A stretch of DNA of 64,000 nucleotides from Streptantibioticus rubrisoli (GCF_024436055.1 NZ_JANFNH010000004.1:124001-188000), one strand, 5' to 3'; positions 16,137-25,349 are shown, numbered from the stretch's first letter. A program made the numbers and translations. The notes: a model not told the origin generated them from the letters alone.

Positions 16137-16885
16137 GAGACGTTCTCCTCCGTGCTGGCCAGGATCTCCGCCAGGTGCAGCACCCGGGGACCGCCGCCGC
16201 GCCGCGACAGTGTGCCGCCGATGTGCATCAGACACGAGTTGTCGGCGGCGCACAGCACCTGCGCACCGCTGTCCACGGCGGCCCGCGCCTTGTCGGCGCC
16301 CATGGCGGCGGAAACGTCGGGATTCTTGACGCTGAACGTGCCGCCGAACCCGCAGCATTCCTCGGCGCCCGGCAACTCCACGAGGTCAAGTCCCTTGACC
16401 GCGCGCAGCAGTCGGGTCGGCCGGTCGCCGACTCCCAGCAGGCGCAGCGAATGACAGGTCGGGTGGTAGGCGACGGTGTACGGGAAGTACCCGCCCACGT
16501 CCTCGACGCGCAGCACATCCAGCAGGAACTCGGACAGTTCATAAACCTTGGGCACGATCCGGCCGGTCAGCTCGGCCAGTTCGCCGTCCCGGTCCTCGTC
16601 CGCGGCGCGCCGCGCGATCCGCGGATAGTGTTCGCGCACCATGGCGGCGCAGGATCCGGACGGGGTCACCACGGCGTCGTACTCGGTGAAGACGGTTGCG
16701 AACCGTCTCACCAGCGGCTCGGTCTGACGGCGGTAACCGGTGTTGTACTGCACCTGGCCGCAGCAGGTCTGCTCGGCGGGGAAGTCGACCTCGACACCCA
16801 GTCGCCGCAGGAGCGTCACCACCGCTCGGCCGGTTCCCGGGTACAACGCGTCATTGACGCACGTGATGAACAGGGCTACCCGCAC
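16133..16885 (-). CDS. lutA: Lactate utilisation protein A (CCG-domain iron-sulfur protein)
   Basis: This 250-residue protein is made of two cysteine-rich (CCG) domains. The first has TCCGQVQYNTG and SGSCAAMV. The second has HPTCHSLRLLG, ECCGFGGTF and the Cys in CLMHIGG. LutA is the glycolate-oxidase-F-like subunit of the L-lactate dehydrogenase complex. I use the GTG at 16885 because GGAGGC lies seven bases upstream and the protein then starts at MRVALFITCVND. It is the first gene of the operon and divergent from an MFS gene. No LutR-type GntR regulator is seen nearby. Confidence 0.92.
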   Translation of the reverse strand: MRVALFITCVNDALYPGTGRAVVTLLRRLGVEVDFPAEQTCCGQVQYNTGYRRQTEPLVRRFATVFTEYDAVVTPSGSCAAMVREHYPRIARRAADEDRDGELAELTGRIVPKVYELSEFLLDVLRVEDVGGYFPYTVAYHPTCHSLRLLGVGDRPTRLLRAVKGLDLVELPGAEECCGFGGTFSVKNPDVSAAMGADKARAAVDSGAQVLCAADNSCLMHIGGTLSRRGGGPRVLHLAEILASTEENVS

Positions 16886-17089
16886 GTGCCGCCTCCGGTG
16901 CGCTCGCCTGCCGGTTGATCGTGCCCATAGTGCCCTAACGGGCAACCCGAGTGAAGCAGACATCCGATGAATGCCGGATCATGAATTCCATGTTTCAACG
17001 CGTGTGACGGGCATAGGTCAAGGGCAGAGTCGGTTGATCAACCTTGCCAGGCCCTGGCCGACGAGCCCGCACGAAGGAACGCGTACGAC

Positions 17090-18388
17090 ATGACCGATCC
17101 AGGCACCATCGCGGCGGCGCGCATCCCGCTGCCGCGCCGCGCGCCCGTACGGCAGCTCGTCGCCGCCTGCATCGGCAACGCGGCCGAGTGGTACGACTGG
17201 TACGCCTACTCCTTCCTCGCCGTCTACTTCGCCGACCAGGTCTTCCCCAAGGGCTCGGGCAACTCCCTTGTGCCGCTGCTGTCCACCTTCGCGGTGTTCG
17301 CGGTCGGCTTCTTCATGCGGCCGGTCGGCGGGCTGTTGATGGGCGCGGTCGCCGACCGGCGCGGTCGGCGCGCCGCGCTGACCGTCACCATCCTGCTGAT
17401 GGGCGGCGGCAGCCTGCTGGTCGCGCTGACGCCCACTTACCCGGCCAGCGGACTGCTGGCCCCCACCGTGCTGGTGGTCGCCCGGCTGGTGCAGGGGCTC
17501 TCGGTGGGCGGGGAGTTCGCGGCCTCCAGCACGTTCCTGGTGGAGTCGGCCGGGCCGGGCAGCCGGGGGCTGTTCTCCAGCTTCCAGTATGTGTCCACCA
17601 CCATCGGGCAGTTGGTGGCCTCCGGAATCGCCGCGCTCCTGGCCCACCTGCTCAATGACGGCCAGATGGCGCACTGGGGCTGGCGGGTGCCGTTCCTGTT
17701 CGGTGCCGTGATCAGCCTGGTGGGCTTTTGGATCCGGCGCGGCGCGGTCGAGACCAGGAGCGAGGAGCAGCGCGCGGCTCCGCGCCCAGCGCTGTTCGAG
17801 GCGCTTCGCCGGTATCCGCGCCCCTCACTGCTGATCTGCGGCATCACCGTGGGCGGCACGATCGCCTACTACACCTGGACCACATATCTGCCCACCTACG
17901 CGACGGTGAACGCGGGTTTCAACAAGGGCGACGCGCTGACGGTGGGCACGATCTCGCTGGCGTTCTTCGCCGTTCTCCAGCCGCTCGGCGGCGCACTCTC
18001 CGACCGGATCGGCCGCAAACCCCTGCTGATCGGGTTCTCGGTGGGCTTCGCGCTGCTCGCCGTGCCGCTGCTGCACTGCGTCACGTCCGCCTTCCTCTCG
18101 CTGCTGCTGGTGCAGTGCGCGGGCATGGTGCTGCTCACCGGATACACGGCGATCGCGGCGGCGGTGAACGCCGAGGTCTTCCCGGCCAGGGTGCGGGCGG
18201 CCGGGATCGGCTTCCCGTACTCGCTGACCGTGGCGCTGTTCGGCGGCACGGCGCCCTATGTCGGCACCTGGTTCAAGCAGGCCGGGCACGCGAGTTGGTT
18301 CCCGTGGTACGTGTCCGTGCTGTGCCTGGTCTCGGCGGTCTGCTACCTGGTGCTTCCGGAGACCGCGCGGCGCCCGATGGACCGCTGA
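17090..18388 (+). CDS. MFS transporter, metabolite:H+ symporter (MHS) family
   Basis: This is a 432-residue, 12-helix transporter of the MHS branch, whose members import organic acids such as shikimate, citrate, alpha-ketoglutarate or proline-like compounds with protons. Signature segments are GNAAEWYDWYAYSFLAVYFA near residue 30, GAVADRRGRRAAL in the loop after helix 2, and VGGEFAASSTFLVE. Divergent placement opposite lutABC suggests it could import lactate or a related acid; that link is positional only. A GAAGGAA site precedes the ATG. Confidence 0.9.
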   Translation: MTDPGTIAAARIPLPRRAPVRQLVAACIGNAAEWYDWYAYSFLAVYFADQVFPKGSGNSLVPLLSTFAVFAVGFFMRPVGGLLMGAVADRRGRRAALTVTILLMGGGSLLVALTPTYPASGLLAPTVLVVARLVQGLSVGGEFAASSTFLVESAGPGSRGLFSSFQYVSTTIGQLVASGIAALLAHLLNDGQMAHWGWRVPFLFGAVISLVGFWIRRGAVETRSEEQRAAPRPALFEALRRYPRPSLLICGITVGGTIAYYTWTTYLPTYATVNAGFNKGDALTVGTISLAFFAVLQPLGGALSDRIGRKPLLIGFSVGFALLAVPLLHCVTSAFLSLLLVQCAGMVLLTGYTAIAAAVNAEVFPARVRAAGIGFPYSLTVALFGGTAPYVGTWFKQAGHASWFPWYVSVLCLVSAVCYLVLPETARRPMDR

Positions 18389-18692
18389 GGGCCGAGCCTA
18401 CGGTGCCGAGGAGTTCGGACTCGCTCAGCCGCGTGCCGTCCTCGTCGCGGACCGCGATCAGGGCACTGGTCGGATCGTCACCGGAGGCGCGGCGGCGCAA
18501 CTCGGTTGATTCTCCCTGCAGTTGATGGAGGGGCTGGATCCGGATCGCCGCCTGTTCAGGAGGGTCGACCACGCGCAGCAGCACATCGGTGAGCGAGTGC
18601 AGTTCGTCCCGCCGCTCCGCCGACAGCAGGCTGGTCAGCGGCCAGTCAAGGGGATGGTCTGAAGGCCGTGGGGTCGTGCGCAGGCGGTTCAT
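18389..18692 (-). pseudogene. Cytochrome P450 remnant
   Basis: Reading leftward from 18692, about 100 residues resemble the middle of an actinobacterial P450. Segments are HPLDWPLTSLLSAERRDELH, DVLLRVVDPPEQAAIRIQ and DDPTSALIAVRDEDGTRLSE, which in P450s leads into the I helix. Similarity stops about where the MFS gene ends, and no oxygen-binding or heme-Cys motif (FGxGxHxCxG) follows. The rest of the gene has been lost, leaving a decayed fragment. The assignment rests on motif memory. Confidence 0.6.
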
Positions 18693-18752
18693 CGCGTAGC
18701 AGCGCTAAGTCATCGATCGTCGCTCAGCGTAGTGATGAGACGGTGACTCGGC

Positions 18753-19901
18753 GTGCACCGCCTGTCGGTCTCCGGCAGGCTGGAGGCGATGGGGTCCACC
18801 GGCGGGATGAAGAGAGCGGCGGACGCGACGGCTGGGCCGTGTGGAGTCCGCCAGCTGCGATGGCTCCCGGCGGCGCTGATCGTCATCAGCGTGATCTTCG
18901 ACGTGGCCACACCGCCCCAGTACTCCTCCTCGCCGCTGCTCGCGGCGGCCCCGGCGGTGGCGGCGGCACTGCTGACCCAACGCGGAACGGTGCTTGTCGG
19001 CTGTGTGGCCGTGGTGGTGGACGTGATCCTGGGGATGACGCCCGTCGGCCACCCACTGGCCAACCATCCGATCGACATCGCCAACGTAGTGATCATCGCC
19101 GTCGTCGCGGTGTACCTCAACCACGTACTGCGCAGCCAGGGACGGCTGTTGGTGACGATGAGCGACATGGCCGTCGCCGCACAGCGCGCAGTGCTCCCGC
19201 ACCCGCCCACTCGGCTGGGGCCGCTACGGTTGGCGGCGCGCTATGCGGCGGCCCAGTTGAAGGCGCAGATCGGCGGCGATGTTTACGCGGTGCAGGAGAC
19301 GCCGTACGGGGTCCGGCTGGTCGTCGCCGACGTACGCGGCAAGGGCATGGGCGCGGTCAGCGCGGTCGCCGTCGTCGTGGGGGCGTTCCGCGAACTGGCC
19401 GACACCGAACCGGTGCTGGAGCGGATGGTGGCGCGCCTTGAGGGCTCCGCGATGCGCGAGGCCCGCCGCCGGTCCGGGGAGCTGCCGCTGGAAGATTTCG
19501 TCACGGCCGTCGTCGCGGAGATCCACCCCGGCGACGGCCTGGTACGGATCATGAACCGCGGCCACCCCGCACCGCTCCTGCTGCGGGACGGCACCGTACG
19601 GGCACTGGAGCCCGCGGAACCGGATGTGCCGTTCGGCCTCGGCAACCTGCGGGAAAGCGGCTTCCCGGCGGAAGCGGTCAAGATGGCGCCCGGTAGCACG
19701 CTCCTGTTCATGACCGACGGGATCACCGAGGCCCGGGACCGTACCGGCGACTTCTACGACCCCGTCGAGCGGCTCACCGGAGTGCGGTTCGGTTCGCCGG
19801 ACGAGTTGGTGGACACCCTGCTGGGCGATGTGGCCCGGCATGCCGAGGGCAAACGGCAGGACGACATCGCGGTGCTGGCGGTGAGCCTGGCTGAACCGTG
19901 A
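18753..19901 (+). CDS. Membrane-anchored PP2C/SpoIIE-type protein phosphatase
   Basis: The N-terminal 140 residues hold about four hydrophobic helices (around LPAALIVISVIFDVA, LLAAAPAVAAALL, VGCVAVVVDVILG and VVIIAVVAVYL). The rest is a SpoIIE phosphatase domain with GGDVYAV, VVADVRGKGMGA, IMNRGHPAPLLL, FMTDGITEARD and a final DDIAVLAV, which supply the acidic metal ligands. Such enzymes remove phosphate from Ser/Thr of anti-anti-sigma factors in stress signalling. The start is uncertain: GTG 18753 is used, and in-frame ATGs at 18789 and 18807 are possible. Confidence 0.88.
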   Translation: MHRLSVSGRLEAMGSTGGMKRAADATAGPCGVRQLRWLPAALIVISVIFDVATPPQYSSSPLLAAAPAVAAALLTQRGTVLVGCVAVVVDVILGMTPVGHPLANHPIDIANVVIIAVVAVYLNHVLRSQGRLLVTMSDMAVAAQRAVLPHPPTRLGPLRLAARYAAAQLKAQIGGDVYAVQETPYGVRLVVADVRGKGMGAVSAVAVVVGAFRELADTEPVLERMVARLEGSAMREARRRSGELPLEDFVTAVVAEIHPGDGLVRIMNRGHPAPLLLRDGTVRALEPAEPDVPFGLGNLRESGFPAEAVKMAPGSTLLFMTDGITEARDRTGDFYDPVERLTGVRFGSPDELVDTLLGDVARHAEGKRQDDIAVLAVSLAEP

Positions 19902-19914
19902 GTGACGGGCGGTG

Positions 19915-20148
19915 TCAGTGGTGCGGGGTGGGCGGTTGGGCGCCGAACCCGGAGTCCCAGGACCACACGTGGGTGCAGTTCGGGCACTGCAGGTGCAGCA
20001 GACGGCCCTGGTTGGACAGCAGGTAGCGCCAGTGGTCGGCGCAGTCGCGTCCGGCCGCGCAAGCGTCGCACTCCTGGTGGTCCTGGCAGTGCGGGCACGG
20101 AACCCACGCCCTGCGGCCTATGTCGGCGCTGGGATCAATCGGCAGCAT
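19915..20148 (-). CDS. Small zinc-ribbon-like protein
   Basis: This 77-residue protein has three cysteine pairs or clusters: CPHC, CDACAAGRDC and CPNC, with nearby His residues (HCQDH, DHWR). That pattern suggests one or two zinc-binding knuckles. It has no signal peptide. Its ATG lies inside the end of the upstream DUF6400 gene (14-base overlap), implying translational coupling. Function is unknown; nucleic-acid or protein binding is plausible from the zinc ribbon alone. Confidence 0.7.
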   Translation of the reverse strand: MLPIDPSADIGRRAWVPCPHCQDHQECDACAAGRDCADHWRYLLSNQGRLLHLQCPNCTHVWSWDSGFGAQPPTPHH

Positions 20149-20389
20149 TCCCGTCCCCCTCCTGGGGAGGCAGCACACCGGCCTCCTGGAGCTGGCGGTA
20201 TATCGCCTGCTGCTCCTCGTCCAGGCCGGAGTAGAGGAGGCGGTGCGCCTCGTCCTCGCCCTCCATCGCCGCGATCGGGTCCCAGCTGTCGCCCAGCGCG
20301 GCGAGGACCGCGGCCCGGCGCCGTGCCTCATCGTGGGTGAGGTCTATTTCCAGCACGTGCAGGTCTTCGTTGGGGGCGCGGTCATGCAT
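20135..20389 (-). CDS. DUF6400 family protein
   Basis: This 84-residue acidic helical protein has the family phrase IDLTHDEARRRAAVLAALGDSWDP, followed by LLYSGLDEEQQAIYRQLQEAGVLP. DUF6400 proteins are common in Streptomyces and uncharacterised. It is the first of a two-gene unit with the zinc-ribbon-like protein, whose start it overlaps. No partner is evident upstream. Confidence 0.75.
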   Translation of the reverse strand: MHDRAPNEDLHVLEIDLTHDEARRRAAVLAALGDSWDPIAAMEGEDEAHRLLYSGLDEEQQAIYRQLQEAGVLPPQEGDGNAAD

Positions 20390-20528
20390 GGTGAGATTCC
20401 CGATCGCGTGGGCGGATCAATCTGACGTGTGTAACAAATCACCGCGGAGCGGTGGAAGAGTTCGCCAGAAAATGCGACGTAAGTCGCATTCGCCTTCGAT
20501 CGGGATCTTGGACGTGACGGGGTGGGGT

Positions 20529-20783
20529 CTAGTTGAATTCCCCGGCTTTGATCCCGGCGACGAAGGCGGCCCACGCGTCGGCGCCGAAGGTCAGGGTTGG
20601 GCCGTGGGGGTCCTTGCTGTCCCGGACGGGGATCAGGTTGGGTATGCCGTCCGCTATTTCTATGCAGTTGCCGCCCTCGCCGCCGCTGTAGGTTGACTTG
20701 CGCCAACCTCCATAGACCTCGACGCAGTTGCCGCCGTCACCGCTGCTGTGGCTGCTTTTGCGCGCAGCGCGGGTGTCGCTCAT
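20529..20783 (-). CDS. DUF397 domain protein
   Basis: This 84-residue protein has two DUF397-like units. An N-terminal partial copy, KSSHSSGDGGNCVEVYG, is followed by a full one, WRKSTYSGGEGGNCIEIADG, then VRDSKDPHGPTLTFGADAW and AFVAGIKAGEF. DUF397 proteins usually pair with an upstream XRE-DUF5753 regulator and may act as its antagonist or effector (BldB/WhiJ-like systems). Here the start overlaps the regulator's stop by four bases, the standard arrangement. The duplicated front half is slightly unusual. Confidence 0.92.
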   Translation of the reverse strand: MSDTRAARKSSHSSGDGGNCVEVYGGWRKSTYSGGEGGNCIEIADGIPNLIPVRDSKDPHGPTLTFGADAWAAFVAGIKAGEFN

Positions 20784-21604
20784 GTGCCGTATTCCTCCAA
20801 GGTCGACTCGATCAGTTCCAGGGACGCCGGAGGCGGCAGCGCGGCGGCCCGTACGAGATCGTAAGACAGTCGGCAGGCATGTACCTGCTCTGCGCTGTCG
20901 AGGAGTTGGCCCGTGTGCGGGGCCTCTACGTATGCCACGGGCGTGCTGTCCTGAAGGGTCAGGATCGTGAGCGGGCCGCTGCGCAGCGCATGCATGCCCG
21001 CAGAGCGTGACAGGACCTGCACGATGGCGCGATGATCTTTGATCAGGGCGACGATGTGCTGCACCTGCTCCCGCATGACACTAGGTGGCAGCCCTGGCTC
21101 TTTGAGCACCATCTCATCCAGTACCGCCCAGTACTCAACGTCCTTGTCTAGCAAGGCTGCTCGGTCGAGGCGAGCCTTGACTTTCTGGTTGACCTGTTCA
21201 TCTGGCAGGTACGGCCAGAAGGCACGGAAGATCTCACGCGCGTAGCCCTCGGTCTGGATCAATCCGGGCACCAAATACGGGGAGAACTCCTCGATCCTCT
21301 GAGCCGTACGCTCCAACTCGGCGTGAAGCGCGAAGAACTGCGGATGCTTGCTGCTCTTCTCCGCAAGCCTGAACAGGCGATCAAAATGCCCATCCGTCCC
21401 CAGCGCGGCGTCCAACCGCTGGGCCAGTTCCTCCGTAGGAACCCGCACCGCCTTCTCCACCTTGGCGATCGTGTCGCCCGACAGGTACACCAGCGAGCCC
21501 AGCCGTTCCTGTGTCAGTTCCGCCGCGGTCCGTAGCCGCCGCAGCTCCGCTCCGAAGAAGGCACGGGGGTTCGCTGAACCGTCCAACGACTTGGGCTGGG
21601 TCAC
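20780..21604 (-). CDS. XRE family regulator with DUF5753 domain
   Basis: This 274-residue regulator has an N-terminal helix-turn-helix (LRRLRTAAELTQERLGSLVYLS) and a C-terminal DUF5753 domain starting near the phrase EFSPYLVPGLIQTEGYAREIF. It is of the WhiJ-like type that pairs with DUF397 proteins in streptomycete development and antibiotic control. I place the start at GTG 21604 (TQPKSLDGSANPR), which has GAGGGAG seven bases upstream, rather than GTG 21619. It forms a two-gene operon with the DUF397 gene. Confidence 0.92.
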   Translation of the reverse strand: MTQPKSLDGSANPRAFFGAELRRLRTAAELTQERLGSLVYLSGDTIAKVEKAVRVPTEELAQRLDAALGTDGHFDRLFRLAEKSSKHPQFFALHAELERTAQRIEEFSPYLVPGLIQTEGYAREIFRAFWPYLPDEQVNQKVKARLDRAALLDKDVEYWAVLDEMVLKEPGLPPSVMREQVQHIVALIKDHRAIVQVLSRSAGMHALRSGPLTILTLQDSTPVAYVEAPHTGQLLDSAEQVHACRLSYDLVRAAALPPPASLELIESTLEEYGT

Positions 21605-21712
21605 GTACAACTCCCTCACTGGACACGGAGCTTGTCCGGCGGCTCCCCCTGCCCACCGTACCGCCAGGTCGCAACGCTAGGAACACGAAACGTCACGGAA
21701 GGCGACTGGCGA

Positions 21713-21937
21713 ATGGCGACCGAGGACTGGCCGCAGATGGGTGCGGTGGTGCTGGACACGGGGACGGACCGGGTGGGCGTCGTACTGGGCAGCAACGCCC
21801 GGACCGTAAGCCTGCGGCCCGCAGGCGGCGGGGAGCCGTGGAACGTGCGGCGGGACGCGGTGCGTCCCGCCAGCCCGCTGGACGAACTGCGGGCCCGGGT
21901 GGCGGAGGTCAATGCCCGGCGCGGGTGGGGCCGTTGA
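21713..21937 (+). CDS. Small hypothetical protein
   Basis: This 74-residue protein starts MATEDWPQMGAVVLDTGTD. The segment RVGVVLGSNARTVSLRPAGGG reads like a small beta-barrel of SH3/KOW type, and a short helix follows at the end. GGAAGG precedes the ATG at 21713. The frame is open upstream to 21632, but those codons look non-coding. It stands between divergent and convergent regulators and resembles small conserved streptomycete proteins of unknown function. Confidence 0.65.
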   Translation: MATEDWPQMGAVVLDTGTDRVGVVLGSNARTVSLRPAGGGEPWNVRRDAVRPASPLDELRARVAEVNARRGWGR

Positions 21938-21949
21938 AGCGGATGGCTG

Positions 21950-22432
21950 TCATGGGGTGCCGCTGGCGCCTCGGCCGACGGACTCCACCAGGGGCAGCGT
22001 TCGTTGCGGAACACGTTCGCGCAGTACCACCTCGGTGCGCGTACGGACCACTCCCGGCATGCGGATCACCTGCTGGATCACGTCTTCCAGATGCGCGTTG
22101 TCGCGGGCCGCGACCCGGGTCAGCAGATCACCGCCGCCGGTGATCGAGAACACCTCGATGATCTCCGGGATGTCCGCCAGTCGCGTGCCGACATCTTCGA
22201 GATGGCCCTGGGTGACCTCGATGTGCACGAACGCCAGCACCGGGTGGCCGAGCGCGGCCAGTGAGAGCCGGGGGCCGTACCCGGTGATCACCCCGTCCCG
22301 CTCCAGCCGGTCGAGACGAGCCTGGAGCGTCCCACGGGCGATACCCAGGATCCGGGCGTACTCGCGCACGCTGGTGCGCGGCTGCTCCAGCAGCAACCGC
22401 AGGATCCGGGCGTCCAACGCGTCCACGGGCAT
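21950..22432 (-). CDS. Lrp/AsnC family transcriptional regulator
   Basis: This 160-residue regulator has an N-terminal winged helix (LDARILRLLLEQPRTSVREYA, ILGIARGTLQARLDRLERDGVI) and a C-terminal ligand-binding RAM domain (LAFVHIEVTQGHLEDVG, EVFSITGGGDLLTRVAA, VIRMPGVVRTRTEVVL). It should form dimers or octamers and respond to an amino acid or related metabolite. The first HTH half is variant relative to Lrp. No target is obvious; the divergent FUSC exporter gene 290 bases away is one candidate. Confidence 0.92.
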   Translation of the reverse strand: MPVDALDARILRLLLEQPRTSVREYARILGIARGTLQARLDRLERDGVITGYGPRLSLAALGHPVLAFVHIEVTQGHLEDVGTRLADIPEIIEVFSITGGGDLLTRVAARDNAHLEDVIQQVIRMPGVVRTRTEVVLRERVPQRTLPLVESVGRGASGTP

Positions 22433-22721
22433 GGGCCAGCGGCCTCCTCACGGTCGGCAAAACAGTGCCTCGACTGTACCAATGGCACAGTCCCGAAGGG
22501 ATCACTTGAGCCGTCAGGGCACGGGATGCTTTCCTGGCCGCATCGATGGCGTTGCGCTGGGCAGCGACAGTACGGCGACGAGGCCGCTGTCTCCCCCGCA
22601 CCGCCCTGATTCATGCCTTCTGCCCTCGCCGTGAGGTCCGCGCACCGGCGCGCGGATCCGGCCGCCGTCGTGCGGCCGAACCTGTTCGGCGGTGCACTGA
22701 CGACCTTGGGGGAAGCCACCG

Positions 22722-24209
22722 GTGAAGAGGATGTTCGTCGCACCCGACCCGGGCCTGGCGCGGCTGCGTTTCGCCGCGCGGGCGGTCGTGGGGGTCGGGG
22801 TCGCCGTCACAGCGATCGGGTTCGCGGGGCTGCCGCTGCTCCCGATGATCGCGGGCGGGCTGGCCGCGATGCTGGCACTGTTCACCGTCGCCGATCCCCG
22901 CGTTCCGCAGCAGGCCGTGACCACCGCGCTGCTTCCGGTGGTCGGCTACCCCGTACTGGCCCTGGCGGCCTGGCTGCATCCGTACGTGGTCGCACGGGAC
23001 GTGGCCTTCCTCGCCGTGGTCTTCGCCGGGGTCTACGCGCGCCGCTGGGGAGCGCGCGGGCACGCGCTCGGTGTGTTCGCGTTCATGATGTTCTTCACCG
23101 CCCAGTTCCTGCGCGCCGGGCCGGGGCTGCTACCCGAGCTGTACGCGGCGCTCACCATCGGGCTCGGCTGCGCGGCGCTCGTCCGGTTCGGTCTGTGGTG
23201 CTACGAGCGGCGTGCGCCGCTGCCGCACGCCGTCACGCCGCCCGAGCAGCCCGGCGGGCTGCGCAGGCCCACCACGCGGCAGGCGTTCCAGGCGTTGGCC
23301 GCGGCCTCGTTCGCGGTGGTCGGCGGCGAACTGCTGTCTCAGGCCCGCTGGTACTGGGCGGTCGCCGCGGCCTGGTGGATCTTCGTCAACACCGCGTCGC
23401 GCGGTGAGACGCTGGTGCGCGGCTTCCGGCGGGTGCTGGGCACCGTCATCGGCATCGTGGCCGGGCTCGGCATCGCGGTGCCGGTCAACGGCGCGCCGGT
23501 GCCCACGGCGGTGCTGGTCGGCGCGTGCGTCTTCGGGATCTTCTACACGGCGGCCGTCTCGTACAGCTGGATGATGTTCTTCGTGACGGTCCTGGCCGGA
23601 CTGCTCTACGGGCTGCTGGGGGTGCTGAACCCCGCGCTGCTGGTACTGCGGCTTGAGGAGACGGCGATCGGGGCGGCGGGCGCGCTGCTCGCGGTGCTGC
23701 TGGTGCTGCCGGTGACCACGCACGCGACCACCGACGCGTGGATCCAGCGCGCGCTGCTCGCGGTGCGGAACGCCACCGGGGCGGCGGCGCGGCACATCGG
23801 AGGTGCGGAGCAGTCCCTGGAGCGGCACGTCGAGGAACTCGACGCGCTCCTCGGGCGGGTGCGGGTGTCCGTGGCGCCGCTGGTCCACCCGCTCAATCCG
23901 TTGCGGGCGCGCAAGGCGCGGGCCCGGCAGGTGCTGGCGCTGCTGGATGACTGCGTACGGCAGGTACGGGGGCTGGCGGAGGTGGTGGCGCATCCGCACG
24001 CCTCGCACGACGAGCGGCTGCTCGCGGCGTGCGCGCGCGTCGAAGCGGCGGTACGGCGGTTGACGCTTCGCGGTGCGGAACCGCTGGCGGTGCCGGAGAC
24101 GGTCCCGTCCGGTGACGGCTCCGTGGCGGAGCAGGCGCTGGCCCATCTGCACGGGCTGGAGCGGTCGTTGGCGCAGCTTGAGGCTCCGCTGCGGGGGGTT
24201 GCGGCGTAA
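22722..24209 (+). CDS. FUSC family aromatic-acid-exporter-like membrane protein
   Basis: This 495-residue membrane protein has the duplicated FUSC layout. Helices span about residues 20-160, a short linker contains a conserved RRPTTRQAFQAL-type segment, and a second helical block (about 190-350) includes WYWAVAAAWWIFVNTASRGE and FRRVLGTVIGIVAGLGIAV. A coiled cytoplasmic C-terminus of about 150 residues follows. Relatives include AaeB and YccS-type exporters. The start is GTG at 22722, with ATG 22731 as an alternative. Confidence 0.85.
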   Translation: MKRMFVAPDPGLARLRFAARAVVGVGVAVTAIGFAGLPLLPMIAGGLAAMLALFTVADPRVPQQAVTTALLPVVGYPVLALAAWLHPYVVARDVAFLAVVFAGVYARRWGARGHALGVFAFMMFFTAQFLRAGPGLLPELYAALTIGLGCAALVRFGLWCYERRAPLPHAVTPPEQPGGLRRPTTRQAFQALAAASFAVVGGELLSQARWYWAVAAAWWIFVNTASRGETLVRGFRRVLGTVIGIVAGLGIAVPVNGAPVPTAVLVGACVFGIFYTAAVSYSWMMFFVTVLAGLLYGLLGVLNPALLVLRLEETAIGAAGALLAVLLVLPVTTHATTDAWIQRALLAVRNATGAAARHIGGAEQSLERHVEELDALLGRVRVSVAPLVHPLNPLRARKARARQVLALLDDCVRQVRGLAEVVAHPHASHDERLLAACARVEAAVRRLTLRGAEPLAVPETVPSGDGSVAEQALAHLHGLERSLAQLEAPLRGVAA

Positions 24210-24314
24210 GGGGCCGCGGCTGGTTCGGCGCCGCCGGACTCACCGTAACCCCCGTTCGCCGTGACGCCGCTATAGCGTTGTCCGCGTTGTGACGTGGCGG
24301 CGGACGGAGTGGTG

Positions 24315-25349
24315 ATGCAGCGGGCGTACATCGGGTCGTTCACCTCGGCGGGCGGGCACGGCGTCATCACCGCCGCCGTGGACCCCGACACCGGAAAGCT
24401 CACCGAACTCGGCCGTACGGACGCCGTGGCGGACCCGTCGTTCCTGGCGGTGGCGGCGGACGGCGCCGTGCTCTACGCGGTCAGCGAGCGTCCCGAGGGC
24501 GGCGCCGCCGCGCTGTCGCTGCGGGAGCCGAACGCCCCCGCGCCGCTGGGCGCGACCGTACCGGTGGGCGGCGGCGCCCCGACGCACCTGTGCCTGGCCG
24601 CAGGCCACCTCCTCACCGCCAACTACGCCTCCGGCAGCGTCAGCGTGCTCCCCGTAGCCCCGGACGGCACGCTCGGCGCACCGCGCCACGTACTCCAGCA
24701 CACCGGCAGCGGGCCGAACCCGGAGCGCCAGGAAGCGCCGCACGCCCATGCGGTGCTGCCCGATCCCAGTGGGCGCTGGGTGCTCTCCGTCGACCTCGGG
24801 ACGGACGCGGTACGGGTCTGCGCGCTCGACGGCGACAGCGGCCAACTGGGCATACACCACGAGACGGTGCTGCGCGCGGGCAGCGGGCCGCGTCATCTCG
24901 CCTTCCATCCGCGCGGCCACCGGGCCTACGTGGTCAACGAGTTGGAGTCCTCGGTCACGGTCCTGGCCTGGGACGCGGCGGCGGGCGTGCTGACGCCGCT
25001 CGGCTCGGCGGCGACGCTGCCCAAGGAGGCGGCGGATCAGTCCAACTATCCCTCCGAGGTGGTCATCTCGCCGGACGCGCGGTTCGCCTGGGTCGCCAAC
25101 CGGGGCCACGACAGCATCGCCGTACTGTCCCTTGACGCGGACGGCGACCGACTGGAACTGCTCGGCACCCACTCCTGCGGCGGCCACTGGCCCCGCCATC
25201 TCACCCTTGACCCCGCGGGGCGCCGCCTCTACGCGGCCAACGAGCGCTCGGGCGACGTCACTTGGTTCGAGCTGGACCCGACCACCGGCCACCCGCGGCG
25301 CACCGGCTCGCTCCCGGTTCCCGCCGCTTCCTGTGTCGTGTTCGGCTGA
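24315..25349 (+). CDS. Lactonase family beta-propeller protein
   Basis: This 344-residue seven-bladed beta-propeller belongs to the family of 6-phosphogluconolactonase-like proteins (E. coli Pgl/YbhE type). It has blade repeats such as HLCLAAGHLLTANYASGSVS, HAHAVLPDPSGRWVLSVDLG and PRHLAFHPRGHRAYVVNELE, plus RFAWVANRGHDSIAV. Family members hydrolyse sugar lactones or act on unknown lactones. The ATG at 24315 follows GGACGGAG at the right distance; an in-frame GTG at 24294 lacks this. Confidence 0.88.
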   Translation: MQRAYIGSFTSAGGHGVITAAVDPDTGKLTELGRTDAVADPSFLAVAADGAVLYAVSERPEGGAAALSLREPNAPAPLGATVPVGGGAPTHLCLAAGHLLTANYASGSVSVLPVAPDGTLGAPRHVLQHTGSGPNPERQEAPHAHAVLPDPSGRWVLSVDLGTDAVRVCALDGDSGQLGIHHETVLRAGSGPRHLAFHPRGHRAYVVNELESSVTVLAWDAAAGVLTPLGSAATLPKEAADQSNYPSEVVISPDARFAWVANRGHDSIAVLSLDADGDRLELLGTHSCGGHWPRHLTLDPAGRRLYAANERSGDVTWFELDPTTGHPRRTGSLPVPAASCVVFG

